Assembly (NCBI RefSeq): GCF_026008495.1 | Contig: NZ_BQUN01000005.1 | Coordinates: 38,518 to 102,517 of the forward strand | Direction of reading: 5' to 3' | DNA from: Streptomyces sp. A012304 | GTDB lineage: Bacteria > Actinomycetota > Actinomycetes > Streptomycetales > Streptomycetaceae | DNA length: 64,000 nt | Shown: piece after piece, positions 33,570-40,899 of the stretch | Position numbering within the stretch: the stretch's first letter is position 1 | Layout: every line of letters begins with the position of its first letter | The notes under the pieces: generated by a model | Databases searched by the model: none | Told to the model about the DNA's origin: nothing | The model's input: the letters and a program-made list of their open reading frames with translations, nothing else | Program-made: the position numbers and the translations under genes

Positions 33570-35906
33570 ATGGCGGAGCGGCCGGTCGCCTCGACTGCGC
33601 CCGAACTCGTGCTGGAGACCGAGACGGGTTCCACGGTGATGATCCCGCGCCACGCCTACCACGTCGGCCGGGACCCGCTCGGCGACATCGTCCTCGACGA
33701 CCCCCGCGTCTCCTGGCACCACGCGGTGCTGCGGCCCGACGGGGACCACTGGACGCTGGCGGACAGGCACAGCACCAACGGCACCTACGCCGACGGCCAC
33801 CGCGTCCACGAGTGGGGCGTCGGCCCCGGCACCGTCATCCGCTTCGGCAGCCCCGACGACGGGCCCCGCGCCGTCCTCACCGCCCGCCCGCCGCCCGCCC
33901 GGCGACAGCCGTCCACGGTGGCGAGCCCGGCTCTGACCGCGACGTTCCGGCGACCGACCACCGTCCACCCGCTGCCCACCCGCACCGTCCGCATCGGCCG
34001 CGCCCCCGACAACGACCTCGTCCTCGACGATCTGGTCGTCTCCCGCCGGCACGCCGAGCTGCGCGCCCTGCCCGGCGGCTACGAGATCGCCGACCTCGCC
34101 AGCCACAACGGCACCTACCTCAACGGCCTGCCCGTGACCGTCGCCCCCCTCCGCCCCGGTGACGTCGTCGGCATCGGCCACTCGGCGTTCTGCCTGGTCG
34201 GCGACCAGCTCCAGGAGTACGTCGACACCGGCGAGGTCTCCCTCGACGTGCAGGGCCTCACGGTCGCCGTCGACCACGGCCGCAAAGTGCTCCTCGACCA
34301 CGTGTCCTTCCCGGTGGGGGAGAAGTGCCTGCTCGCGGTCGTCGGGCCCAGCGGCTCCGGCAAGTCCACCCTGCTGAACGCCCTCACCGGCCAGCGCCCC
34401 GCCGACCACGGCACCGTCGTCTACGACGGCCGCGACCTCTACCGCGACTACGCCGAACTGCGCCAGCGCATCGGACTGGTCCCGCAGGACGACATCCTGC
34501 ACACCCAGCTCACCGTGCGCGGAGCCCTCGGCTACGCCGCCGAACTGCGCTTCCCGCAGGACACCGCGAAGGCGGAACGCCGCGAGCGCGTCGAGGAGGT
34601 CGTCCGCGAGCTGGGCCTGCACCAGCGCGCCGACCAGCCCGTGCACCGCCTCTCCGGCGGCCAGCGCAAACGCGTCAGCGTCGCCATGGAGCTGCTGACC
34701 AAACCCTCGCTGCTCTTCCTCGACGAGCCGACCTCCGGCCTGGACCCCGGCATGGACCGCTCGGTGATGCACATGCTGCGCGGTCTCGCCGACGACGGCC
34801 GCACCGTGGTGGTCGTCACCCACAGCGTCCTCAGCCTGGACGTCTGCGACCGCCTCCTCGTCCTCGCGCCCGGCGGCCGGGTCGCCTACTACGGGCCGCC
34901 CGGCGACGCCCTCGCCTTCTTCGGGTTCCGGCAGTGGCCGGAGGCCTTCGAGGCGTTCGAACACGACCGGCACCGGGACTGGGCGGCGGAGTACGCCGGC
35001 TCGCCGTTCCACCGCCGGTACGTCGTCGAGGCCGGGACCCAGCCGCCGCTGCCCCGCGCGGGCCCGGTGATCATGCTGCCGCCGGCCCGGCCCCGTAGCC
35101 GCGCTGCCCAGCTCGGCACCCTGGTCCGCCGCTACACCGCGGCGCTGAGCGCCGACCGCGCCTTCCTCGCCGTCATGATCGCCCTGCCGTTCGTGATGGG
35201 CGCCATGGCCCGCGCCCTCGCCGGCCGCGAGCTGACCCGGGACACCGCGATGAACGCGCTGCTGATCCTGTGCGTCGGCGGCGTCCTCACCGGGGCGGCC
35301 AACGCCGTGCGGGAACTCGTCAAGGAACGGGTGATCTACCGGCGGGAGCGGGCCGTCGGCCTGTCCAGATCGGCGTACCTGCTGTCGAAGGTCGTCGTCC
35401 TCGGCACGGTGACCGTCGTCCAGGCGGTCGTGCTGACCCTCGTCGCCCTGCTCGGCGTCGACCTGAACGCGCCCGACGGCCGGGGCGTGCTGCTGCCGCC
35501 GCTGGCCGAGATCACCGTCGCCGTCGCCCTGCTGGCCTTCACGGCGATGATGCTCGGCCTCGTCGTCTCCGCGCTGGTGCGCAAGGAGGAGGTGACGATG
35601 CCGCTGCTGGTGCTGCTCGCCATCGTCCAGGTGGTGTTCTGCGGCGCGCTGCTGCCGCTGGACGGCGTGCCCGGCCTGGAGCAGCTCGCCTGGCTCGTGC
35701 CCGCCCGCTGGGCGCTCGGCGCGATGGCCGCCACCCTCGACCTGTCCCGTCTGGTGCCCGGCGACATCACCGGCGATCCCCTCTTCGCCCACACGACCGC
35801 CGTCTGGCTGCTCGACGTGTCGATGCTCCTCGTCCTCTCGGCCGCCTTCGGACACGCCGTCACCCGCCTGCTGCGCCGCCAGGAACCCACCGTGATCCGC
35901 GGGTAG
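33570..35906 (+). CDS. FHA-FHA-ABC transporter (ATPase fused to ABC-2 permease)
   Basis: A 778-aa half transporter of the ABCG type with two phosphothreonine-binding FHA domains. FHA1 (~12-105) shows YHVGRDPLGDIVLDDPRVSWHHAV in outline with NGTYADG. FHA2 (~138-205) shows RIGRAPDNDLVLDDLVVSRRHAEL with SHNGTYLNG. The ATPase (~225-455) has Walker A GPSGSGKST, signature LSGGQRKR, Walker B LLFLDEPTSGLDP and the H-loop VVVVTHS. Six hydrophobic helices follow (~530-770). The FHA domains suggest control by Ser/Thr protein kinases. The transported substrate is unknown. It is convergent with the streptophobe gene. Confidence 0.9.
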   Translation: MAERPVASTAPELVLETETGSTVMIPRHAYHVGRDPLGDIVLDDPRVSWHHAVLRPDGDHWTLADRHSTNGTYADGHRVHEWGVGPGTVIRFGSPDDGPRAVLTARPPPARRQPSTVASPALTATFRRPTTVHPLPTRTVRIGRAPDNDLVLDDLVVSRRHAELRALPGGYEIADLASHNGTYLNGLPVTVAPLRPGDVVGIGHSAFCLVGDQLQEYVDTGEVSLDVQGLTVAVDHGRKVLLDHVSFPVGEKCLLAVVGPSGSGKSTLLNALTGQRPADHGTVVYDGRDLYRDYAELRQRIGLVPQDDILHTQLTVRGALGYAAELRFPQDTAKAERRERVEEVVRELGLHQRADQPVHRLSGGQRKRVSVAMELLTKPSLLFLDEPTSGLDPGMDRSVMHMLRGLADDGRTVVVVTHSVLSLDVCDRLLVLAPGGRVAYYGPPGDALAFFGFRQWPEAFEAFEHDRHRDWAAEYAGSPFHRRYVVEAGTQPPLPRAGPVIMLPPARPRSRAAQLGTLVRRYTAALSADRAFLAVMIALPFVMGAMARALAGRELTRDTAMNALLILCVGGVLTGAANAVRELVKERVIYRRERAVGLSRSAYLLSKVVVLGTVTVVQAVVLTLVALLGVDLNAPDGRGVLLPPLAEITVAVALLAFTAMMLGLVVSALVRKEEVTMPLLVLLAIVQVVFCGALLPLDGVPGLEQLAWLVPARWALGAMAATLDLSRLVPGDITGDPLFAHTTAVWLLDVSMLLVLSAAFGHAVTRLLRRQEPTVIRG

Positions 35907-35928
35907 CGCACCGTCGGCGCGGGACCGC

Positions 35929-37203
35929 TCAGGGCACCCGCCCGTGCCCCGCCCCGCCGTGCGCCATCAGACCGCCCAGGAAGCCGGTGGCCAGGCCCCA
36001 CAGTGCCGCAAACCCCAGGGACGTCCACAGCACGGGGCGCAGGAACAGCTCTCCGGACAGGCCGAGGCCGCCCAGGTCGCCGACGCCCAGCACGGACAGG
36101 CCGTATCGCGCGGAGATCCGGCCGACCAGGCAGATCATCAGCACGGTGAGGACCAGCGCCACCGCCATGCGCACCGCGTGCCGCCAGGCGGGTGTCCCGG
36201 CCGGTGAGCGGACGGCCATCACGAACGCCGCCGCCAGCAGCATCCCCGCGTCCGCCACCAGCAGCCACCACACCCGGCCGTCGTGCTCGGCGAGCGTGCC
36301 CAGGCTCAGCGTGGCGGTGTCCGGACCGCGCAGCACCTCGTCCAGGACGTGCGGCATCGGCAGCCCGAACGGGCCCTCGACCCGGCCCTCCCACCGCGCG
36401 CCCAGCCCGATCGTGAACGCGAGCCACACCAGGTTGGGCAAGCCCAGCAGCACCACCGCGAGGGTCTCGGCGGCACGGCCCCGCGTCACCGCCACCCCGA
36501 GGCCGATCAGCACGCCCAGGGCGACGCAGACGAGGAGCAGCACGACCATCGCGTACGCGGCCGGCCGCACCGACTCCTGGAAGCGCAGCAGACGCGGCGG
36601 AAGCGGCGCCCCGCGCGCGACCAGCAGCGCCAGCGCCAGCACCCCGGCCAGCCACACCAGGCCCACCAGCAGCGTCGGCGGCACGTCCGTGGTGAAACCG
36701 ACCTGCGGACGCACCCCGAACAGATCACCCAGGTCGTCCAGCGTGTCGTCGCCGAGGGAGAGCGTGAAGGTCTGGCGCGCGGCCAGGGACAGACCCAGCA
36801 GGGCCGCCAGCCACACCACGGCGATCCGGGCCGCCCAGCCCGCCAGCTCCGGCCCGCCGGCGACAGCCCGGTGGCGCAGCGGCCGCAGGAACCCGGCGGC
36901 GGTCACCAGGGCGCCGACGAGCGTCACGGACAGCGGGATCACGGTCATCCCCGCCCGTGTCCCGGCGAGCCCGCCGGCGTCGCCCGACAGTTCGACGCGG
37001 CCCCCGACGGCCGTGACGACCGTCGCCGCGACCACCCGGGGGAACGCGCCGTCGGGCAGGTCCGCGGCGCCCGCCCCCCACAACCCGAGCGCCGCGGTCA
37101 CGCCCATGGCGATCAGCGCGGCCAGTGCCGTGGCGACCGCCCGCACCCAGCCGTGACGGGCCGCCGCAGGGCCGGAGGGGGTGTGCGGAATCACCCTGCC
37201 CAC
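35929..37203 (-). CDS. Streptophobe-like polytopic membrane protein
   Basis: A 424-aa very hydrophobic protein with about 9-10 helices, for example ALAALIAMGVTAALGLWGAG, LVGALVTAAGFL, IAVVWLAALLGLSLAA, TLLVGLVWLAGVLALALLVA, VLLLVCVALGVLIGLGVAV and VLWTSLGFAALWGLATGFLGG. No transport or enzyme motif is seen. The composition and the GxG-rich helices fit the Streptomyces streptophobe family, whose function is unknown. The start is probably GTG 37203 (VGRVIPHTPSG); a GTG at 37194 is possible, and no ribosome site is clear. It is convergent with the FHA-ABC transporter. Confidence 0.7.
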   Translation of the reverse strand: MGRVIPHTPSGPAAARHGWVRAVATALAALIAMGVTAALGLWGAGAADLPDGAFPRVVAATVVTAVGGRVELSGDAGGLAGTRAGMTVIPLSVTLVGALVTAAGFLRPLRHRAVAGGPELAGWAARIAVVWLAALLGLSLAARQTFTLSLGDDTLDDLGDLFGVRPQVGFTTDVPPTLLVGLVWLAGVLALALLVARGAPLPPRLLRFQESVRPAAYAMVVLLLVCVALGVLIGLGVAVTRGRAAETLAVVLLGLPNLVWLAFTIGLGARWEGRVEGPFGLPMPHVLDEVLRGPDTATLSLGTLAEHDGRVWWLLVADAGMLLAAAFVMAVRSPAGTPAWRHAVRMAVALVLTVLMICLVGRISARYGLSVLGVGDLGGLGLSGELFLRPVLWTSLGFAALWGLATGFLGGLMAHGGAGHGRVP

Positions 37204-37289
37204 GCTAAGCAGCGTCCGGTCGGCCCGCCCGCCGGGACGTCCGTCCGCGCCCGCTCGCGGCAGGCGCGGCCGGGCCCGCGAAGGCGGGG

Positions 37290-37314
37290 GACTGCCCGGC
37301 CCGGCACGGGGTAC
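37290..37314 (+). promoter_or_regulatory. SigB-type promoter before the RsbW-like gene
   Basis: GACTG (37290-37294), 14 bases, then GGGTAC (37309-37314) fits the S. coelicolor SigB-family consensus GNNTN-N14-16-GGGTAY. It lies about 50 bp before the start codon. Confidence 0.55.
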
Positions 37315-37365
37315 GAGCACTGGTGCAGCAGCGTCCGGCCAGTCCGGCCTCCGAGAGAGAAACGC

Positions 37366-37833
37366 ATGACCGAGCACCTGGACGGGGCAGTGATACCGAC
37401 CGGTTTCGACGTACCCGTGGAACCGCTCAGGCGAGCGGCGCACTACACCGGTGAACCCGGCTCCATCGCCGAGGCGCGCGCCTTCGCCGCGCACTTCGTC
37501 GAGCAGCTCAGGACTGAGTGGTGCGCCACCGTCGACGACCGGGTGAGCGGAGCGGTGATGCTGGTCGTCAGCGAACTCGTCACCAACGCCGACCGGCACA
37601 GCAACGGCCCGTACATCCTGGAACTGGAGGGCACCGACGCCTCGGTGACCGTCTCCGTCTACGACAGCAGCGACGCGCTGCCCCTGCGGTTCCCGAAGGA
37701 CCCGCAGCGCATCGGCCGGCACGGTCTGGAGATCGTGCACGCGCTCGCGACGGAGGTCACCGCGGAGCGCGTCCCGGTCGGCAAGCGGGTCCGCGCGGTG
37801 CTCGGCTTCGAAGACGGGCCAGCGCACAGGTGA
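37366..37833 (+). CDS. RsbW-like anti-sigma factor / GHKL ATP-binding protein
   Basis: A 155-aa histidine-kinase-like ATPase of the anti-sigma type. The N-box is VVSELVTNADRHSNGP (~63-78), followed by ILELEGTDASVTVSVYDSSD, the G-box remnant IGRHGLEIVHALATEV and VGKRVRAVLGFE. The ATP-lid is short and the D-x-G-x-G motif is replaced by DSSDAL, as in many actinobacterial RsbW paralogs. The ATG at 37366 follows GAGAGA. It is convergent with the SigL-like sigma gene and may bind it or another SigB-family factor. A SigB-type promoter lies just upstream. Confidence 0.82.
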   Translation: MTEHLDGAVIPTGFDVPVEPLRRAAHYTGEPGSIAEARAFAAHFVEQLRTEWCATVDDRVSGAVMLVVSELVTNADRHSNGPYILELEGTDASVTVSVYDSSDALPLRFPKDPQRIGRHGLEIVHALATEVTAERVPVGKRVRAVLGFEDGPAHR

Positions 37834-37858
37834 GCCGTGGAGCGGAGCGCCCCACGGC
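37834..37858. terminator. Hairpin between RsbW-like and sigma genes
   Basis: GCCGTGG and CCACGGC frame an 11-base loop directly after the RsbW-like stop, eight bases before the end of the convergent sigma gene; a probable bidirectional terminator. Confidence 0.6.
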
Positions 37859-37866
37859 GTCCTGTC

Positions 37867-38754
37867 TCAGGCGCAGCCGAGTTCCCCCAGCATTCCCTTG
37901 CGCAGCCGGGTGATGATGCGCTTGATGAGCCGCGACACGTGCATCTGGGAGCAGCCGAGCCGCTCGCCGATCTCCGCCTGCGTCGCCTCCTCCACGAACC
38001 GCAGATGAAGGATCTGCCGGTCGCGTTCACTGAGCTCGGCCATGAGCGGGGCGAGTGACTGGAAGTCCTCCACGAGCCGCAGCCCGTCCTCCTCCACGCC
38101 GATGAAGTCCGCCAGCACCGCCTCGCCGCTCTCCGGCCCGTCGCCGGTGAGCGCGGCGTCCAGCGAGGAGGAGTTGTAGCCGTTGGAGGCGATCTGCGCC
38201 TCGACGACCTCGTTCTCGGAGAGGTTCATCAGGGTGGCCAGCTCCGCGACCGTCGGCTCCCGGTCCAGCCGGCTGGCGAGCTCGTCGCGCGCCTTGGCCA
38301 GCTCGACCCGCAGCTCCTGAAGCCGCCGCGGCACGTGCACCGCCCACGTCGTGTCCCGGAAGAACCGCTTGATCTCGCCGACGATGTACGGCAGCGCGAA
38401 GGAGGTGAACTCCACCTCCCGCGAGATCTCGAACCGGTCGATGGCCTTGATCAGGCCGATCATGCCGGTCTGGACGATGTCCTCCATGTCGTCGCCGCGG
38501 CCCCGGAACCGGCCGGCCGCGAACCGCACGAGCGACATGTTCATCTCGATCAGCGTATTGCGCGCGTACTGGTACTCGTGCGTGCCCTCCTCGAGCTCCG
38601 CCAGCCGCTGGAAGAACTGACGGGACAGCTCCCGCGCGTCGCGCGGGGCCACGCTCCTCGGGTCCTCGACTCCCGGCAGCGGTCCGCCACCCGTGCTGGT
38701 CCCGGCGGTGTCCTCGACGACCTGTGCCTCCGACCCGATCACGGCGGTGTGCAT
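37867..38754 (-). CDS. sigL: SigB/SigF-family stress sigma factor
   Basis: A 295-aa sigma factor with regions 2, 3 and 4: NTLIEMNMSLVRFAAGRFRGRGDDMEDIVQTGMIGLIKAIDRF (region 2 in outline), FALPYIVGEIKRFFRDTTWAVHVPRRLQEL, REPTVAELATLMNLSENEVVEA (region 3) and LSERDRQILHLRFVEEATQAEIGERLGCSQMHVSRLIKRI (region 4). GGAGAGG lies five bases before ATG 38754. The name SigL comes from its position next to popR-clpP4-clpP3, as I recall from S. coelicolor. SigL there belongs to the SigB-SigL-SigM cascade in osmotic/oxidative stress and differentiation. Confidence 0.85.
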   Translation of the reverse strand: MHTAVIGSEAQVVEDTAGTSTGGGPLPGVEDPRSVAPRDARELSRQFFQRLAELEEGTHEYQYARNTLIEMNMSLVRFAAGRFRGRGDDMEDIVQTGMIGLIKAIDRFEISREVEFTSFALPYIVGEIKRFFRDTTWAVHVPRRLQELRVELAKARDELASRLDREPTVAELATLMNLSENEVVEAQIASNGYNSSSLDAALTGDGPESGEAVLADFIGVEEDGLRLVEDFQSLAPLMAELSERDRQILHLRFVEEATQAEIGERLGCSQMHVSRLIKRIITRLRKGMLGELGCA

Positions 38755-38801
38755 TACCTCTCCCACGAAAGTCACGGTTCGACGTCCTGCGGTCTCGTTC
38801 C

Positions 38802-38987
38802 GTGAGCGGACCGGACGCGCGCGTGCCCGCTCACCCGGCCGACTACCCCGACTTCGCCGGCCCATGCCTCCCTCGGTGCGCCGGCCTGGACGCCGCGGCG
38901 GTCGTACGCGTGATCGAGGAGTACGCCCGGCGCAACGGCCACGCCGACTTCCCGCGCGAACGTGTCGACGGACGGATCGGTCGGTAG
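38802..38987 (+). CDS. Possible small hypothetical protein (61 aa)
   Basis: From GTG 38802 the frame reads VSGPDARVPAHPADYPDFAG, a PCLPRCAGLDA turn, then a helix AAAVVRVIEEYARRNGHAD and a basic tail. The helix looks protein-like and third-position GC is normal. There is no clear ribosome site, and it overlaps the candidate sigL promoter. It could be spurious. Confidence 0.3.
   Translation: MSGPDARVPAHPADYPDFAGPCLPRCAGLDAAAVVRVIEEYARRNGHADFPRERVDGRIGR
38843..38867 (-). promoter_or_regulatory. Near-consensus SigB-type promoter toward the sigma gene
   Basis: On the minus strand GCATG, 14 bases, then GGGTAG (consensus GGGTAC/T) lies ~90 bp before the sigma start codon. The last base of the -10 deviates, so the support is moderate. 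Confidence 0.4.
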
Positions 38988-39098
38988 GGCTCACCCGCGG
39001 CAGCCGTCCGCCCGCCGGGCTCCTGACCCGGGCCGGATTCCCCTGAGGGCGGAATGCCGCGCCCTTCCCGTGCCGGCCCGCGCTCCTAGGCTGGGAGG

Positions 39099-39506
39099 GT
39101 GAGCAACCAAGCGCCGAACCACGCCCGCGTGATCCCGCTGCGCCCCTCGGCCGAGCGCCCGGGACCCGTCCGCCCCGCCGACCGGCCGCCCGCCCCGAGG
39201 GAGCCGCTCTGGCGTGACCTGGTGGGCGACGTCCTGCGCCGCGAACGCCAGGCGCAGGAGCGCACGTTGAAGGACGTCGCCGACGCCGCCCGTATCTCCA
39301 TGCCCTACCTGTCGGAGGTGGAGCGCGGCCGCAAGGAGGCCTCCTCGGAGGTCCTCGCGGCCGCCGCCCACGCCCTCGGCCTGACCCTCGGCGACCTGCT
39401 CGGCCGGGCCCAGGGCGAACTGGTCCGGCTCACCGGCCGACACCCCGTCAGCAGCCGTGCCTCGACAACCGGTTCGTCGTACGACGGGCTCTGCCTGGCC
39501 GCCTGA
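39099..39506 (+). CDS. popR: PopR-type transcriptional activator of clpP3-clpP4
   Basis: A 135-aa ClgR/PopR-family protein with one Cro/C1-type HTH: LVGDVLRRERQAQERTLKDV, ADAARISMPYLSEVERGRKE and ASSEVLAAAAHALGLTLGDLL (~45-105). It is convergent with clpP4, the arrangement known in S. lividans, where PopR activates clpP3-clpP4 and is itself degraded by ClpP; the last two residues matter there. Here the C-terminus is LCLAA, ending in Ala-Ala, which fits. The start GTG at 39099 is directly preceded by GGGAGG with almost no spacing, so the true start is not certain. Confidence 0.85.
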   Translation: MSNQAPNHARVIPLRPSAERPGPVRPADRPPAPREPLWRDLVGDVLRRERQAQERTLKDVADAARISMPYLSEVERGRKEASSEVLAAAAHALGLTLGDLLGRAQGELVRLTGRHPVSSRASTTGSSYDGLCLAA

Positions 39507-39518
39507 CACGGGGCGCGG

Positions 39519-39550
39519 GCCGGCGTCTCACACCCGCGTGGGACGCCGGC
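39519..39550. terminator. Hairpin between popR and clpP4
   Basis: GCCGGCGTC and GACGCCGGC form a perfect 9-bp stem that starts 12 bp after popR and includes the last codons and stop of clpP4 in its loop/right arm; a probable bidirectional terminator. Confidence 0.6.
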
Positions 39551-40130
39551 TGAGCACCTCGTCGGCGAGGCCGTAGGCCACCGCCTCCCGGGCCGTGAAC
39601 ACCTTGTCGCGGTCCATGTCCGCGCGCAGCGTCGCCGGCTCGTGGTGGGTGTGCCGGGCCAGGACCTCCTCGACCTGGGCGCGGATGCGCACCATCTCCT
39701 TGGCCTGCAACGCCAGATCGGAGACCGTGCCCTGCCGGCCGCCGCTGGCCGGCTGCCCGAGCAGCACGCGCGCGTGCTCCAGCACGAACCGCCGCCCGGG
39801 ATCGCCGCCCGCCAGCAGCACGGCCGCCGTCGAGGCGGCCTGCCCCACGCAGAACGTCGAGATCGGCGCCTGCACGAACGTCATCGTGTCGTAGATCGCC
39901 ATCAGCGAAGTGAACGAGCCGCCGGGCGAGTTGATGTACAGCGCGATCTCGCTCTCCGGAGCCGCCGACTCCAGATGGAGCAGCTGCGCGATGACCACAT
40001 TGGCGACGCCGTCGTCGATCTCGGTGCCGAGGAAGATGATCCGCTCGGCCAGCAGCCGGCTGTACACGTCGTAGGACCGCTCGCCCTGCGGGGTGCGCTC
40101 GACGACGTTCGGAATCGTGTAGGTCCCCAT
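39528..40130 (-). CDS. clpP4: ClpP4-type protease subunit lacking the catalytic histidine
   Basis: A 200-aa ClpP paralog, second gene of the clpP3-clpP4 operon (start one base after the clpP3 stop). The nucleophile Ser is present ([13 protein letters not shown]100) and the Asp appears in [11 protein letters not shown] (D171). The position of the catalytic His is Gly: [11 protein letters not shown] (G125), where active ClpP has MIHQP. The codon is GGG, not near a His codon. It should therefore be inactive alone and may act as a structural partner of ClpP3 in a mixed tetradecamer. The other fold elements are intact, including [19 protein letters not shown]. Confidence 0.9.
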   Translation of the reverse strand: MGTYTIPNVVERTPQGERSYDVYSRLLAERIIFLGTEIDDGVANVVIAQLLHLESAAPESEIALYINSPGGSFTSLMAIYDTMTFVQAPISTFCVGQAASTAAVLLAGGDPGRRFVLEHARVLLGQPASGGRQGTVSDLALQAKEMVRIRAQVEEVLARHTHHEPATLRADMDRDKVFTAREAVAYGLADEVLSRRPTRV

Positions 40131-40131
40131 G

Positions 40132-40785
40132 TCACAACCCCATCCGTCGCTTCGAGGCGGCCGGCCGGACGTCGGCCAGCGACCGGACGACCTGGTCGAC
40201 CATGCCGTACTCCTTGGCCTCCTCGGCGGTGAACCAGCGGTCGCGGTCGCCGTCGCGGGAGATGGTCTCCACGCTCTGTCCGGTGTGCTCGGCGGTGATC
40301 CGCTCGATGGTCCGCTTGGTGAACTCCAGGTTCTCCGCCTGGATCTCGATGTCCGCGGTGGTGCCGCCGATCCCGGCCGACGGCTGGTGCATCATGATCC
40401 GCGCGTTCGGCAGCGCGTACCGCTTGCCCGGCGCGCCGACGCTCAGCAGGAACTGGCCCATGCTGGCCGCGAATCCCATGACGAGCGTCGAGACGTCGTT
40501 GGGGATGAGCCGCATGGTGTCGTAGATGGCGAGGCCCGCGTGGACCGACCCGCCCGGGCTGTTGACGTACAGGCTGATGTCGGTGCGCGGGTCCTCCGCC
40601 GACAGGATCAGCAGCTGCGCGCAGACCCGGTTGGCGGACACCTCGTCGACCTGGGTGCCGAGCAACACGATGCGCTGGCCGAGGAGTTGGGCGGCGAGCT
40701 GGTCGTCGAAGCGGGAGGCGGGGGTGTCGCCCTCCTCGGCCCGGGGCAGCCGGGCCGGCGCGGGACCGGCGGTCAGTGGGGTCAT
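40132..40785 (-). CDS. clpP3: ClpP3-type ATP-dependent protease subunit
   Basis: A 217-aa ClpP with a complete triad: [11 protein letters not shown] (S108), [11 protein letters not shown] (H133) and [12 protein letters not shown] (D178). The substrate loop [21 protein letters not shown] is conserved. The N-terminal ~25 residues are a variable extension. The ATG at 40785 has AAGGAG seven bases upstream; a GTG six bases earlier would have no spacing. It works with AAA+ unfoldases (ClpX/ClpC) in the cytosol. In S. lividans this operon is silent unless ClpP1/ClpP2 is defective and PopR accumulates. Confidence 0.92.
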   Translation of the reverse strand: MTPLTAGPAPARLPRAEEGDTPASRFDDQLAAQLLGQRIVLLGTQVDEVSANRVCAQLLILSAEDPRTDISLYVNSPGGSVHAGLAIYDTMRLIPNDVSTLVMGFAASMGQFLLSVGAPGKRYALPNARIMMHQPSAGIGGTTADIEIQAENLEFTKRTIERITAEHTGQSVETISRDGDRDRWFTAEEAKEYGMVDQVVRSLADVRPAASKRRMGL

Positions 40786-40865
40786 GGACACTCCTTTTCG
40801 GACGTGGCGCGTGCGATCGCGCTCGTCCCCACCATCGGCCCGCAGCCGGCCCCGCGGCGGTTTTC

Positions 40866-40895
40866 CCTGCCCTCGGCAGATTCGCCGAGAGCAGA
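40866..40895 (-). promoter_or_regulatory. Two tandem PopR boxes upstream of clpP3
   Basis: CCTGCC-CTC-GGCAGA (40866-40880) matches the reported PopR palindrome TCTGCC-N3-GGCAGA at 11 of 12 positions. The adjacent TTCGCC-GAG-AGCAGA (40881-40895) matches at 9 of 12. The pair lies 81-110 bp before the clpP3 start and just past the end of the epoxide hydrolase gene. Tandem sites are what is described for PopR. Confidence 0.8.
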
Positions 40896-40899
40896 GCGG

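Larger units (their letters stand above)
38755..39098. other. Intergenic region sigL-popR, promoter candidates and a doubtful small ORF
   Basis: The 344 bp between the divergent sigma and popR genes contain a near-consensus SigB-type promoter toward the sigma gene and one open frame of 61 codons (38802-38987), listed separately with low confidence. The last 100 bp before popR show nothing else recognisable. Confidence 0.5.

Noticed and set aside
33555..35855. 766-codon open frame antisense to the FHA-ABC transporter
   Set aside because: Composition (Gly/Asp/Glu/His low-complexity) and position opposite a clear gene show it is a codon-bias shadow.
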